64,000 nucleotides of DNA from Escallonia rubra. Taxonomy: Eukaryota > Streptophyta > Magnoliopsida > Escalloniales > Escalloniaceae. Position numbers and translations under genes: made by a program. Below the pieces are notes generated by a model, which saw only the letters and a list, made by a program, of their open reading frames with translations, had not been told where the DNA came from and ran no database searches. The stretch lies in contig JAVXUO010001195.1 in the NCBI GenBank assembly GCA_033065855.1, forward strand, positions 62,001 through 126,000. The letters are read 5' to 3'. This document shows positions 23,380 to 37,385 of this stretch, piece after piece. How positions within the stretch are numbered: position 1 is the first letter of the stretch; each line of letters opens with the position of its first letter.

Positions 23380-23530
23380 AAGAGTTTCAGGCCAAGGCTT
23401 TCCAAACTTGCCTTTCCTGTTACTACCTACGGCATCTGGACGGAGAGAAATAACTGTCTTCAAGAACGTCCGGAAACCGGTGAAATGTGTACTAGCTGAT
23501 CTTAGAAAATTTCTCAAGTCTGAAGTCTAA
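23380..23530 (+). pseudogene. Remnant of a LINE reverse-transcriptase polyprotein (zf-RVT tail)
   Basis: The frame at about 23398-23460 reads LSKLAFPVTTYGIWTERNN, which resembles the conserved KLA..A.TVYHIW.ERN block near the C-terminus of plant non-LTR retrotransposon polyproteins. A +1 shifted frame continues with KPVKCVLADLRKFLKS, also like that region. The rest of the element is missing and the frame is broken, so it is an old fragment. Confidence 0.5.
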
Positions 23531-23995
23531 CCTGGAAGTTTCCCCAGAGAGATTATATTGATTGGCACCTATGCATGAATTGGAAAATCTCAGAGTCAAT
23601 ATGTATTAGCTCAGGATCCTCACCCTGAAGCCCGGAGTATACCTCTTATAGGATGTATCCTTCGTGCTCGATAATGGATCATGTAAATTTGCTGGTGGTT
23701 ATGATGTTTAATTAAAAGTTCATCGTAATTTATTTTAGTTAGATATGGTGCAGGAGTAGTGGTTGTTACTTGAGCATTAGTCAGGGGTTCAGAAAGACGA
23801 CTTTAACGAGATATCGAGAATGGAGCATTTCTTTCGACTCACTTCTGTTCACTCTTTCGGCAGAGTAAACATGATCGCTCGCTTTGGTTTGCTCTAAATA
23901 TAGCAACTGAAGCAACTTTGGCATGAGCTCGATGTGAGAGGCGGCACCACTGTTGCAGGTGCTACATCAGTGATATTGACCAGGTTTAGTTTGAA

Positions 23996-24647
23996 GGGTG
24001 AGCACACTTCGATTTGGTTCGCTTCGGGAGTCAAAACGTAAACCGAACCGTTACCACTTGGTTTGAAAAATTGTGAACTGAACCGAACCAAGCACTATCA
24101 TTTTGGACGAGTCGGTTTGGATCGGTTTGCGCCTATTTAAAGACGTTATTTCTTTGTACACTATTATTGAATCTAAATATAATTAAAATTGAAGTTATAT
24201 ATATATTTTTTTTATGTTATACATAATCTTTTTACATTCGATATATAACTAATGCTTGTGTTAACATAAGATATAAATATTATTTCAAATATATATTACG
24301 TTAAAAATTCAAGTATGCCTATGTCATTGATATATGAGAAAAAATGAATACATATAGAAAATTTATTGGTCACTAATTTTTTGTGTTATAACTTTTTTTT
24401 TATTATTTTCTTTTCTTTTAACTTTCAAGGTTTTGTTTATTTCAGTTTGCTTACTACCATGTATGTAAAAATTATCGATGAATGTTAATAAAAATAAATT
24501 AACATGTCATAGGTCGTTCGGTTCGGTTTGTGATCGATTTGAGAATTATGAAACTGAACCGTTAAGATTTCTGAACGGTTTGGATTGGATCGGTTCAGTT
24601 TGAGCAGTTAGGATGAGGTTTTAACGGTTTGGTACTCACCCTTTTTA
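23996..24647. mobile_element. hAT-like MITE, ~650 bp
   Basis: The left end AGGGTGAGCAC and the right end GTACTCACCCTT are inverted. Both ends are followed inward by GGTTTGG/CGGTTCGGTT-type runs that are common in hAT MITEs, and the interior is AT-rich. The 8-bp flanks (TTTAG..-like) match only partly. No coding sequence. Confidence 0.55.
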
Positions 24648-26081
24648 GCTACGCCCAACTGCAGTGGTGAAGGCCTTCTCACTTTGTGGTCGAGAAGCCC
24701 AGGGTCTTGAAGTCGAGTGAGTGAAAACCCAATTCTAATCTGATTTGGGAAACCCGAGCATTCGCGATGCCATTCTGATCTGAAAAATCAACTCCAGTCT
24801 AATGCGGAAAGCTTCACGTCTATAGAGACGACGTTCACCACCCTTTTATTTGCAACACAATTTCTACCACAGCCTCCAGCATCCTGTCAATTTTAATGTC
24901 ATCAACCTCGTATTTATCACCGTTGCTCCATCCCTCAACATCTCCCTGCAAACCCGCTCTTCCTCATGAAGCTGCCTCCACTTTTGAACCCATTCATCGA
25001 ATTATTGAAGGAGACTTCTCACTATTACGCACCATTCGTATCGACTAAAAGCTAATGACTTGATTTTAACGAAACGCGATCAAATGGCATTAGGTCTTTA
25101 TTATCATTTGTAAAAAAGGAGACGACGATTGATGCATATCCATTGGAGCGACGTCTACTTTTTTTATGTGTCCTTTGCAGTTATATTGAGGGGTTTTTCT
25201 TTTATATTGTGAACTAAACGGTCGAAAAGGCTCATGGAATATGGGGAACAATGGGAAAACAAATCAGTATAAGAAGTAGTGTGAAATTGGGAGGAAGTTG
25301 TGGGTTGACAGTGAATAGAACCGGACCAAGGGCACCAGTAGCAAGCGTATGAAATGCTACCGTGAATTAAAAATTCCACCCGTGCCTATTCCGGCCATGC
25401 GCTGTTTGAGTTTCTCATTTGTTGCTTATACTAAGCGAATAATTTTTTATCAACAACGGTAAGCGTTGGCAAACAAAAAGAAAAAAAATGAGAGTATTGA
25501 ACTTGAAACGATGGGCTGTGTAGTGTTGATCACCCAAACTGCAGGACTTCATTAAAAACTTCCAAGAACCAAATTAGCGAGGACTTCTTCATTAAAAACT
25601 TCCAAGAACAGATGTCCCAACTCAACCCCTGTCCAAACTCTGACAAGTGACAACAAGACTTACCAAGATAAAGACGAAACGTGTCAAATTTTATTCACAA
25701 GTCCCCATCAAATTGGTCATCTTCATCCTCCTCACCGAGGCACTGACTCAGCTCCATTATTCAAGAGCACAGCAAGGACCCATCACCCTGTCCTGATCCA
25801 GTATCAGCAGGGAACAAGGCCAGGGCCCATAAACCAATACATGTCTCAAGTGTTGAGATCTGTTCTACTTACAACCACAACTTTTGTCTACCAAAAACGT
25901 GGCCCATCTCCCACCCAAGGCTTGGCAACAAAAGCACAAACACTTTTTCTAGTGTGGCCAAATAATCAAATATGGATGGGATCATGAGCAGTGGATCTTT
26001 GCTGTCTATCATTTTTGTCTTTGAGGCAGTGAACAAGAGATGCTTCAAGCCTGAGAGAGGACCCAATAAGCAGGTGCTATG
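24648..26081. other. Intergenic region between convergent genes, no gene seen
   Basis: Includes the presumed 3' end of the APRR2-like transcript. A short direct duplication (ATTAAAAACTTCCAAGAAC) lies at about 25550-25610. Confidence 0.4.
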
Positions 26082-29000
26082 TCAGAGGTGGCGAGTGCCG
26101 TTGATGTGAGGAGGAGGAGGAGGAGGAGGGACGGTGGAGATGCCTTGTTTGGAGAGCTCATTGAGTACACCCTCGGTGGAAGGAGGTTTGAGGCCCAGTG
26201 GAAGGGGCAACCATGGCTTGCTTATTGCCTCCTTCACAACTTTGTCAATTACCTCCTCGGCCTGCACAAAAATATTGCTTTAAAACAACTTTAGATAAAA
26301 AATGAGGGTGTTCAAAGTTAACCATTTGAAAAAAAATGAAAAAAACAACGGGTTCGGTATGACTGGAGCCTCGTGCACTGCATTGTAGCGGGCAAACATG
26401 CTACACGAGGTTTTTGGGATCCATACGATCTTTTCATGAGAAACTATAGCTTGACATTTCCAATGTCACTGATCGTTTTTCATCTAGGAATGTAGCCTTA
26501 ATATTTCGACCACTAGTAAACAAAGAGTTATGCCAGAGGTACCAGCAAACAATGTAGAACTTTCGAAATATGAGGGAAGGAACCAAATTCACCAGACCAG
26601 GGAATGCTTCTTTTACACACTAAGAAGTGCACAAGAACTTTGCACCAACTGGTGTAATATTTGGATCTCGGTTGTAGAGATCGGCTGTCTTTATTGCTTT
26701 TCTGCCCTTGTTTCCATCTCTCTCATCCCACATTAGTTGGTCTTGGTGCATTCTTTTGGTGTGTAATAAATTATTGTTTAGAATATTGCGATTATGAAAA
26801 TGAGTTATTACCGGGTAAGGGTCAAACGATTTCTGTGGCATGCTGCAGTTGTTATGCATTGTACCAGCACTCCAATACATAGAACCATTCTGCATTATCC
26901 AAACAACATAGAGTGAGTGGATCCAGTTTAAACATCTTATGTGTATATGTGCATGCATTGCTAGCTTTTAGCCTTGCTCATAGTTACATCAACATACTCA
27001 CTTGAGGTAAAGAAGATGGTCCAAGAGGTGGTGGCATAACAGGGCAACCCCAGGCATCAGCATACATCTGAAACATAACATACAAAGCATAAGGCAAGAA
27101 TCTCTTTCTATATAAAGAAGCCTTTTCAGATATGAAGTCAATACAATATTTACCCCCGGATAAGGCTTCCAGTTCCAACTTTGTGTGCTCTGCCATGCAG
27201 GGTAATAAGGAGGGTGCCATAAACGCACATCGGCATGATAACTGCTAGGTGGAACCCAAGCGGGATAGACCTGACTGGTCGCAAGGGCATTATTAGAAAC
27301 ATGTGGAGGGAATGCCATAATCGGTCTGTGTGTTGAACCTGCCAGCTGAGGCCATTTCCTTGTGTTTTCCTTTGGCAAGTTGTGTTTCCGATGCAATCTA
27401 TATTTCTGCATCAAAATCAGAATTTGTCGAGAATTGAGCACATTGAAAAAAAAGACTCAAAACTTACATAATATATTATGTCGCATCAGATAAATTAGCT
27501 TTTATGAGACGTGAGTTATTTGTCAAGGAATGACCCATCATAAGAACAAGCTTTATGCAGAATCAAGAAGAGATTCCAGTAACCTGAAGATGACTTGCTA
27601 TGTTATGTCTAGTTAGACCTTGCACTTTCATTAGCTCTAGTATACGAGAAGGAATGGCCTGTTCCACACCAAGTTGCTCTACAGCTTGTACAAAACTTTT
27701 GTGCAGATCAGGCGTCCAGTCAACCTGAAGCCAACCAGATATACAATAGTTACAAACAAAACCTCCATTAAGATTTACTGAGACCTTAACTTACAACTAA
27801 GATTTACTGCAGGTTTTGTAAATGCGTTTCCACATTCTATGAGGCAACATGAGTGACAGATCGACAAATTTAGTATGCAACTGGTTACAGAAAATTGGAT
27901 ATTGTGATCATTTAAACCGTTAGGAAGTGAAGTAAAAAACTCACGAATTTGATTAACTTGAGCAGTTCTTCAGGTCAAGGGGTTATGCTACGTGTATAGA
28001 CATTGAGGATAGTCTCAGTATGGATAAGTTAGAAGCTTGAAAGGACTAATATTCACACCGAGGCGTGGATTAGCTCATAAGCTAAAAACAAAAGACAAAT
28101 TGTAGGTTTTTGGCCGTGTCCTAAGAAGAAAACTTATATAAAAATGGATTTGCTTTCAAATGAATATGATACTATGCTCGAAACTGCCAACAAGTGAGCT
28201 TTCTTTAGCTCCTTCAGAGCATATCCGTGGACCGTGGTCAAGAATTGCTTACACATAAGCCATATGGACACTCAGATGCTGGAAAATTTACTCAGAAACT
28301 TTAACAAATTAAATTAACATGTCCTGAACTTGTTTTTACTTTCAGCTGAATCTTGTATCGTATTCTGCAATTAGTAACAACGGTATTCATAAATTGGCAG
28401 CGACATGGGAACTAATGAACTACAGATAACACTTGGCGCTACTCAACTATGCATGTTCGAATGAGATTAGGCAATGGAAGTGCAATGCTAGGTCAGGTAG
28501 AGAATGCAAGATCAATAAATTGTTACGACTCAAATACCACTTACCTTCATTCTTTTTCGATTAGCTTTGGTCCCAGACGAATTATGAAGACCAGATGCTT
28601 TATTAGGGTTTTCATTGCCACCAAAATGACTGCGACAGTCTTTACTTGGAGGACAAGAAGAAAGTTTAATCTCACCCTTAGAACCATCAGTTGATTCATC
28701 CTCCTCAATAGCAGCTTCCTCCAATCTCTGAGGTGGGCTCTCCTGATCAGTGGTTTCAGCACCTGAGTTGGTACATGTAGTTTCGACAGATTTAGATTCC
28801 CCGTCTTGCTCAATGCTCTCTTTCTCTGTGGAGCAGTTAGTTTGATCTGGGCAATACCAATCATCCACCAACCTCAATCTCCGATTTATTTGCGGCGTTG
28901 AAGGAGCTGGGTACTTGTCACTTCCTGCTGACTGATCCTGGTTTTCTTGACCTTCGACTACATCTTCTGTTCCCATGGGGACCTGAATTTTTGGTTCTTC

Positions 29001-31289
29001 ATTTTCAAATTGGAACTGCAGCATTGAAACCACAGATTCTTTGGCAGGCTTGAGCAATTCAGAGTGATCCTCTCCTCCTTCATTGAATACCTGCTCAAGG
29101 ACAAAATTTTGGGATAAATTTAACAATACAAAGACTATGAAGTGAATTCAGAACCAAACTAACCCTGTGAACTACATGTTGCCATATATTTCTAAGTTTG
29201 TCCTCAGAAAGTGGTTTCTTTAGAACTTCAACTGCACCAAGCTGAAAATTGACAAAGAAAAAATGTTAGCCATTAAGGATGCATATAAACAGATCTTATT
29301 TTCTGAATCAAATTTAGACAAGGAAACAAAATTGCACGAAAAAAACTGGTTTCGATCTTGAAATGCTAAATATTGTCAACATACAACTACTTCATCTCAA
29401 GAATGTTGTTGTTCTCAACTGAATAGGCTTGTTAATTCATTAAATTTTCAGAGCCTGGAAATCTCACCGCTATGCACTTCATCATGGTGCTCAGGCACTC
29501 CACTTCTGAAGTCACTGTGACCAAGAATTTACATCATATCAGAAACTTATTATGTGCTTTGAAGGGAACAACCACATTATATTCCAGGGACGTCCCCTCT
29601 TATTACTCATTCCAGAATGAATTTTCATACTTGTATGGACTAGACAGACAAAGAAAGAGAAAAACAACGAGGCCAAAGACGGGATCACTGCACTTACTAA
29701 TAATGGGCAAGTCCTTCGCACTTTCAAGAAACTTGAATCTCCCACTGCTATTGCTTAGACTCACCTGTGACAATGCAAATAAGATATAGGCATGGACGAG
29801 TTTTAAAGTGGAAAGAGAAAAGAGATCAACAAAACTGGTGGCTAACATAAATATCCGTATGTGCGAAATTTTGCAGCTCCTCAAAATTTAACTACTTCCC
29901 AGATATCGTTAAATTAAACCAAATGCAGCCTCAACTATATGCACCTAAATAGTTATTTAGGTTGCACGCCATACTTTAGTGTGTTATTGGTGCTTGCATT
30001 TTAACGGAAACTTCGTACCTGTACAACAGCGACATGGAAAACCTGAGATTTGTTTGAAATCGCTGACAAAGCTGTGGTCTCATCATAAAATGTGGAAACT
30101 GCAAAGGACAAGGTGTTTTAAAAACATGAGCGCAGACACACACAGTGTTTGTGTCTCTCTGTGTGTGTGTGTGTGGGGGGGGGTGCTTACAAAGAGAGCA
30201 GGCATTTTGGAGACATAACAGATTAAAATACCGATGATACCGGGAATAAACTAGCAATTAGAGCCTACTAAGTCCATGCCAAAACCGGCTATAAAACTAC
30301 AACAAGAGATCTCAAGCACTAAATTGGCTGAACGGTTCTCCTTGTTTTGTATTTACTTCAAAAAGGCTGAAATGCATATAACAAAAAGGTTGCTCTGTAC
30401 AAATTGATATAGGTACAATGGAACAAGGAAAAAGTCACAAAGACAACTCATCCTCAACAGATATTGGTGCCCACTTGTGTAAAACGTATGTCGGGGCAGT
30501 GGCAAAATATAAGAACTGTTATCTAAAACCGATGCTGAGGTGAGCTTTAGAATGTATAGTCCATTGAAAATCGTCTGGCGAGGGGGTGGTGCTAAAAGTA
30601 GAAAGAAGCATGCTACATTCGTCAAACTAAAAACTATGGCATAAACTTCAAATGCACTTGGGATTTCTTCTATATATGTTCATTATTTTTTTTCTTTTGG
30701 AGAAGTATATATGTTTACCATTTTGGGGTTCTAATTATACAACAGTGAAGAGACCATTCCACAAAAAGGCTTCAAAATGACAACATATTCGAAGGGATGC
30801 CCGCCATCCTTAAAAGGCCACCACTTCCCTTAAAATAAAATGTAGATCAGACAATGTACCCCGTTTACCCTTAATCTCGTCAAATGGAAAAGGAAATACT
30901 GTACTGTTTCAAAATAAGGTCTCTTTCACAGTGCTATCTATGCCCTAAGTACATTACTAAGCCAAATCTAGTTAACGCATTAGCCCAAGGAATGGGGGCA
31001 CAAGAAGCTGCCATTTTTATGGACAAAGATGGGGACCAGTATAAGATAGCCAGCAAATTAGGTTAGTGTAAAAGACAGGATATCTACCAAATTTGGAGTT
31101 GGAAGAGAAGAACTTCTTGAAAATATGTGCGGAAAAAATGGTAAGATCCAAAATCTAACCAATATAGTCCATTGCCTCGAGCATTGATCTTATCTCAGCA
31201 GCAGAATTGCTGTCTTCATCGAGTAAAAGGACCCTAAGGCCCTTTGGAAAATCTTTCCATCCCACTAAATCCTTAGCAGTGCAAACCAT
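26082..31289 (-). CDS. APRR2: APRR2-like pseudo-response regulator with GARP/GLK DNA-binding domain
   Basis: Eleven coding exons on the minus strand: 31160-31289, 30019-30098, 29698-29764, 29468-29514, 29164-29241, 28545-29090, 27584-27724, 27154-27405, 27002-27067, 26812-26889 and 26082-26261. All junctions are GT-AG and in phase, giving 554 aa. A receiver-like domain (about 16-135) starts [20 protein letters not shown] and keeps the lysine in LKKPLS. The phosphoacceptor position reads HVAVVQV, so aspartate is replaced and it should not be phosphorylated. An acidic linker follows. The GARP/MYB-like domain (about 317-370) contains [15 protein letters not shown] and [19 protein letters not shown] Pro/Trp-rich region and the GLK-type C-terminal box ([17 protein letters not shown], near 510) complete it. 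The family regulates chloroplast development and pigmentation in the nucleus. The start MVCTAKDL matches relatives; the frame stays open upstream to a possible 5' UTR splice acceptor at 31356. Confidence 0.95.
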
Positions 31290-31333
31290 AGCTGGTTTGG
31301 CATCTTCCTCAGGCGACTGGTGATTGTTGCAGA

Positions 31334-31354
31334 TCACATCAACATTCAGTCCAT
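31334..31354 (-). promoter_or_regulatory. Two micro upstream ORFs before the APRR2-like start
   Basis: In the presumed 5' UTR, out of frame with the main start, the minus strand reads ATG GAC TGA at 31354-31346 and directly after it ATG TTG ATG TGA at 31345-31334. They end 45 bases before the main ATG at 31289. They count only if this stretch is part of the mRNA, which the candidate acceptor CTTGCAG|AATGG would allow. Confidence 0.4.
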
Positions 31355-31361
31355 TCTGCAA

Positions 31362-34300
31362 GGAGTCGAACTAGTTTCTCGTCAACATCTTCAACTAATT
31401 ACATAAGAATGTATGGTTATGTCACCCACCTACAAATGCCTGATCTGAAACAGTTGTGCAGAAATAAATATATGCATGCCCAAAAGATAACATGTAAAGA
31501 TCTGTGTTTATATAAACAAGTAATTTCCAATATATGTCGCCAACTCATCAGAATTTTGGACCAGTAAACCCCATCAAAACAAGGAGAAAAAAGCACTAAA
31601 ATCATTAAATTTCTCATCCAATCCATTCTGAAGGTTCCACAGGAATTAATAAAGATTAACCAATGAAATGATCACCCAAAATATTAATTGCTATATAATG
31701 CAAGGCAGAGCCTTGCATCAGGCATGCTCACAGGGTCAAATCATAGTTTTGCTTTATGTATTACACATTGTTACCTACAAACAAAACTCTGAACCAAGAA
31801 TTAAGCTTCCACTACCCAAGCTAGACATTTTTCTCTAATCGTAACCAGGAGAAGACAACTACCTTGGAAAAGTCGCAAGATCTTAGTAGAGCCACCTAAC
31901 AAAGCACCAAAACAGAGTGAACCCAAGTTGGATCTTAAGAGGATCAAAGAGAAAAAACAATGAAAGACGAGGAAACATATATACCTACATACTCAAATCA
32001 TCATACCTCATGCTGAAACTACAAAAACAGAGATAATAAGCTTAGAACCTTGAACATGCATGCACTTCAACTTAAAGAAGCTCCGAAGATGATCAACATG
32101 TGTATGTCTATGTCCGTGTTATGAACAAGGAGAGTGTTCAAGAAAACTGCAATTGAACAGCACTGTATTCTCTAATCACCTTCAGTAAATTGAGAGAAGC
32201 TATTGCACATTTTGCATTGGCTATCTTGTGGAGTACTTAAAATGATGTAAACAGATTATAAGAGACAAAAGAAACAGAAACATGGACCGGGGGTTGGGAG
32301 TGGGGGGGTAATGAAAGGCTTAAGTGCGCTTTCTGGAGCAGTATGTGACTTTGGGGTACAGTTGTTATCAGTTGCTAAGAACCACAGAATATGCAAAGGG
32401 GTTCCTATTTAAGCGTTCGTTGGTCAAGGCTCCTATGAAGAACAGGCATTTTGATTTTTGTTGAAGCAATATGAGTTCGATAATGATTATCCCTTATGCT
32501 TTTGAGTTAGTACACTAATTTGTCAAAAGTTATACGGAGTGTTTCTGCAAAACTGACAGCTTTTGATGGTTGTACAGTGTGCCTCATCTGGTGTACATCA
32601 TTGCTTTGACAGAAGGCTGGTTTGCTTTGGTAGTAGTGTTGCCCACTGAATATTCACTCTTTTACAATTCTCTTAAAGGAAACCTTCTGCCACCTTTTCA
32701 GATGAATAATGCAACACTTTTCAGCTTACAACTTTTACCCTTTTTCTAGATCTTGGTCTCCTTCTCTCTTTTTTTTCTTTTTTTTTAAATAATCAAAATA
32801 ATTGATATTTATAATAAGTGTCTTGTTTTCTTAGTTACACGAGTAACTAACGTTTTTGTTCTTTAAAAAGACCTAATAGTGCACGAGACATGAAGAAATA
32901 TAAGATTTTGATCTCGTTCACTGAATTTATTGAAATTCAATTTAACCAACTTATAAGACTATGAAATATACTTTAGTTTTTAACCGTTGGTTCTAGTAGT
33001 GCCACTTCTTAATGCCTTTCATGATAATTGGAACGTTGAAGTGAAATAAATTTACTACTTTGTTTTTAGTTTGACAAATTGTCAATCTGTTTTATGATTG
33101 TTTAAGTGATGTTGATAAGACGTTGTGTCAATGAAATCCCATCCAAATATATCAAGCGGGTCTAGACTTGGAGTTTTTTTTTACCTCGAAGATGAAGTCT
33201 ACGCATAATAGAAAGATATATTTTTATAATTATTTTTGAATTTAGTCATTTTACATTCATGCGTGTCGTATGTTTTGAACTAAGGATTTATATGTTTTGA
33301 GTTCTCTCTCTAAAGCAGTAAGGAACTATTATTCAACATAATACTAAGAGAATCGAAGTTCCACACTATGTTCTGCTTTCGCACACCCATTTTTTATCGC
33401 TGAAAATTTTAAATATAACGTTAATGCATTTTTTAGCAACAGAATATGGGTTTAAAGCAGCATATCAAGTATAAAATTGAACGCTTCCTAATACTAATTA
33501 CAAGCAAGATAAAGGGCTATTTAGAGGACCGTATTCATTTGTACTAACTACATTAAACCCTAATTGAAGACTAATCAAATGGTCGGTCGGTAGGTCACCT
33601 TCACAAATTCATATTGTGCTTAATATGAGATTTTTGGTTTCTAAGTTTCTGCTTGTGCCAAAATAGGCGAACAAGTACTCTATCTATTTAGGGGCAACAA
33701 CTCTTTGTTCTTCTCATGGTAAGGTATTGCCAAACTGATTGATAAGCCTCAGCTGTAATCAATCTCATTAATTCTTCTGAAGGGTGGACAGGGTTTAAAA
33801 GCCCTAAGAAACAACATAAATATCTTGTCTTGGCACAAATTTTCAGTCTGGAGAAACTAATAAGTTAGCAAAGTTAACTCTTGCAACTTTTTTAATATGC
33901 ACGTACAGTAATTTTAGCTAGTTCCTCGCTAACTTCATACGATCTTAAAGTATATGATAGTAAGATAATAATCCTCTACTGTACAACATCCATGTTGTAA
34001 CAGCTTTCGTGATAAAAACGTTCTGACGCTATTATTAAAATTTATGGTGACATTTTGTTTCATCATTTTTTGTATTACTGTTGTGCAGTAGAGGATCCTA
34101 GTCTATGATGGTAATAGTACTACTCATTTGGTCATCATATACTTTTGCCATAAAAAATCCAAATGGCTTTACAGGTAATAAAGTTAAATGAGTGTGCTGA
34201 ATAGACTTGGTAAACAGGTACCCGTAGGTCAACGTAGGTTTGGATGTAACGAATGGAGAGTTGCTATTTCGTGTCAAATGGCCTTTTCCAATCAACAAAT

Positions 34301-35116
34301 AACGGAATATGCATCTACTATGCTTTGCTCAGGGCATGATCAAGTATCGTTTAGCAAGAAACCTTTTAAATATTATTCCTATAACTTTTAAATATTAAGA
34401 GAACCAAACAACAAAATGTACTTATGCAGTTAACGATGTAAATGAAAGATGTTGACACACTACTATATATTTGCAACAACTATGCCACTAGATACAACAA
34501 ACATTGCTAAGCGATAGAAGTTTTGGTGACGATGTTTCAACATAATGATAGTTTGAAGACCGATGTTGGGTACTATGTCCGACGAAGAATAATTAGGTGA
34601 GCATTTGAAGAGCGACCTCTCGGGAAACTGCATCTCCTCATCGTGGCTCCTGTTATAAAGTCACCGGTTTTATTATGAGCAAAATTGCATAATTCACAAT
34701 CATCGGTCCCAAATCTAGATATTTGTAGGGCAAAATGCGACCTAAACAATCTATAATCATCGGTCCTAAATGCTCGGAACAATATTCTGCTATATTCTCT
34801 ACTTCCCCTGTAGCATTGAAATCACATGCTGCACTAAAAAAGGGGTAGAGTAGGATGCATACCATAATGAAGGAAGCTGCTAATAATTTAGGCCCAGAAG
34901 CTGATGCTATCATACTAATTAAACACTTGCACATCATAACCATATATCCTTCTATATCAAGCAAATATCAAATGCATTCTACTTGTGACTAATTAATTTG
35001 ACTGCCGCTGCTTTTAAAGCTTTTCTGACGTACCATTTTAGGGGAGTAGCACAGAGAAGGGGGGGTCTGGGTTGGAGTCCTCTTACTATTGTGTATACTC
35101 TTATGGAATTTGACTG
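31362..35116. other. Upstream region of the APRR2-like gene, no coding gene seen
   Basis: Probably contains the promoter and a non-coding first exon of the APRR2-like gene, whose position I could not fix. From about 32700 the sequence is strongly AT-rich with no recognisable open frames. Confidence 0.4.
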
Positions 35117-35290
35117 CCGCTGCTTTTATATAGCTCAATTCTGACGGCTTTTATTTAGTGACGCTATAAAAGTGTTGCTAATAATTGACACTAAAAATGT
35201 TAGAAAAAAAGCCACTAGAAACATTTAGCGACAATTAATTGTTACTATACACAGTATTGGAGGGGGGTCTACTCTTATATAGGCAGTAGA
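35117..35290. mobile_element. MITE family M1, copy A (degenerate)
   Basis: TTTTATTTAGTGACGCTATAA and AAAAAAAGCCACTAGAAAC form the inner inverted repeat, followed by TTAGCGACAATTAATTGTTA. The same layout occurs at 37184-37385 and 62903-63105. The outer ends are poorly preserved here. Confidence 0.5.
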
Positions 35291-37183
35291 CCACAATGAT
35301 TATTTTCTGAGTACATTAAGTGCCCGTATAACGTTGGTGTATTTCAAATTACAATTGCTGAGTTAATAAGAGTGGACCATAATTTTGGTACCACAAAATG
35401 GTCTCTCCCATGTCCCAGACACCAACTACTTTAATATATAGTGGTCCGCGGTCAATGGTGTCACCCCCTTTTTTCTCGAATTAAAAAAGATTCGTGATCG
35501 ATAGCTTGACAGAATATTGTGAAAATGTTACGCCGTGCAATGAATATCATATGATGCGGAGTCAAAGGTAAAGAACCGTTCTTTATGTAACGCCGAAAAT
35601 AAACACTTCCTTATGCCAAAATTTAGAGCCGAATTGCAAAAAAGAGAAATCTTGAACTTTTAAATTTTTTGTGGTTTATATATTTACTGTTTCAAAAGTT
35701 CTATGTTGAATGGTAATGAGTTAATGAATTGTAACTGGTAACATGCAGAGTGTTAGAGCTTAGAAAATTATTGCTTATATTTGTGTCCCTTTTTCCTCTT
35801 TATATAATCAGAAAACCAATTTTTTTTTTTCCATTTCAAAATCTCCAAGGACTTGTTTGCGACATCATGTTTACAATCTTTTTAGAACACAAATTCTGGT
35901 TATATCTCCAAAGTTTGTTCAAGATGGGTAATGAGTTACATTTCTAATTTTGTTTCAAGCTCCTATTGAACTCAATACATGGCTAGCTACCTTTAAACTT
36001 TTGACCATACGATAACTACTGTGTCTATGCAACAGGCATGGACCTCTTCAAACATGTCACACCTTTTAATAAGTCGTGACTTTTGAACACCAAATTGAGA
36101 AAGATGAGAAAATATTGCATGGTTCTGGATCGTTGGTCTCTATCGTATGAATTTTTTGAGCAAGGAGGGCCTGATGCGACAAGAGGAAGAGTTAAGGAAG
36201 GCATGAGGTTATTAGACTATATATCCAATGGTTCTAAATGCTTGGAACTAATTATTGCAGACTATTCAATATCTTCTAGATAAAGAAGATTCATATCTTT
36301 TTACGTAGAATATGAATTTTTTGGTTTTCTCAAATTTGTCAAAATCACCATTTTCCTAGAACAACTTGGACTAAAGTTACTCTTGAGATTTTTCGACCAA
36401 AGAAATTAAATAAGTGGCTAATTGATTTTACAATGATTATAGGTTCAGTGCCATCATCATGTATCTTTCTTAGTGTAGGTTCTTCAAAAAAAAAAATGAT
36501 GGGAAAAAGAAAACCATGAAGTGCAGGTTCTTTGTTAGAAAAAAAAAAGGTTCTTCAATCAAAGAGGAAAAAAAAATGAGAGCATCCAGATAGCTTTCGC
36601 TTGAGAGCAAATTTTTGTATTCGACGAAAATCACTTTGTAAAAATTCAAGTGAAATCATTTATAGTTTTTTATCTCGCCAAGTAAAGTACTATTATTTCT
36701 TAAACATCACAGAAGGAGTGTTGCATTTGCGGGACTACTCCGATAGTTTACTTATGCAAGAACTTTGTAAAGTTTGTGCATCGTGCAGCAAGCTGGAATC
36801 GCGTAATATTCTGAAAATGTCAGTAACAAAACGTAAGCATCTAGTACACGCATGCAAGAATAGAAAAACTTGATACGATATCGAACGAAACGAAGATACG
36901 TAAATCTCCAACACACAAACACATTTGTGACTGATGCTCCCATTCCAAGTACGATCACAAAATGGATCTCAACACTGATGCATGACATATAATTAGGCAG
37001 CCCGACATGTCGACGTGATTGAATAAAACTGGGGTTGAAAAATATGACATTGATTTGGTGGCGCTGTGTGTAATGTTTGAATATAAAGACATGGGGCATC
37101 ATGGATTAGTCTTCTTCATTCAATCTTGTCAAATAATTATAAGATAAGAGGATTTGTATGGAAAATTTTGACTGTTATCTCGG
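35291..37183. other. Intergenic AT-rich region, no gene seen
   Basis: Short open frames without domains. A segment at about 36101-36260 shares GGAAGAGTTAAGGAAGGCAT-like wording with 50060-50090, suggesting an old dispersed repeat. Confidence 0.35.
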
Positions 37184-37385
37184 TTGGAAGAATCTTTCTC
37201 ATACCCCTTAAATAGCGATAATCAATCGTCTCTAAATATTTTTAGTGACTTTTATTTAATGAAGCTAAGAAAGCGCTGTTATGAATTGTCGTTGAAAGTG
37301 TTAAAAAAAAGTCACTAAAAATATTAACAACTATTAATTATCACTATATACGTAGAGTTAGAGGAAGATTTCTACTATCCGAATC
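37184..37385. mobile_element. MITE family M1, copy B
   Basis: The left edge GGTTGGAAGAATCTTTCTC and the right edge GAGGAAGATTTCTACTATCC are inverted. The inner repeat TTTTTAGTGACTTTTATTTA faces AAAAAAGTCACTAAAAATAT. About 200 bp, no coding capacity. Confidence 0.65.
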
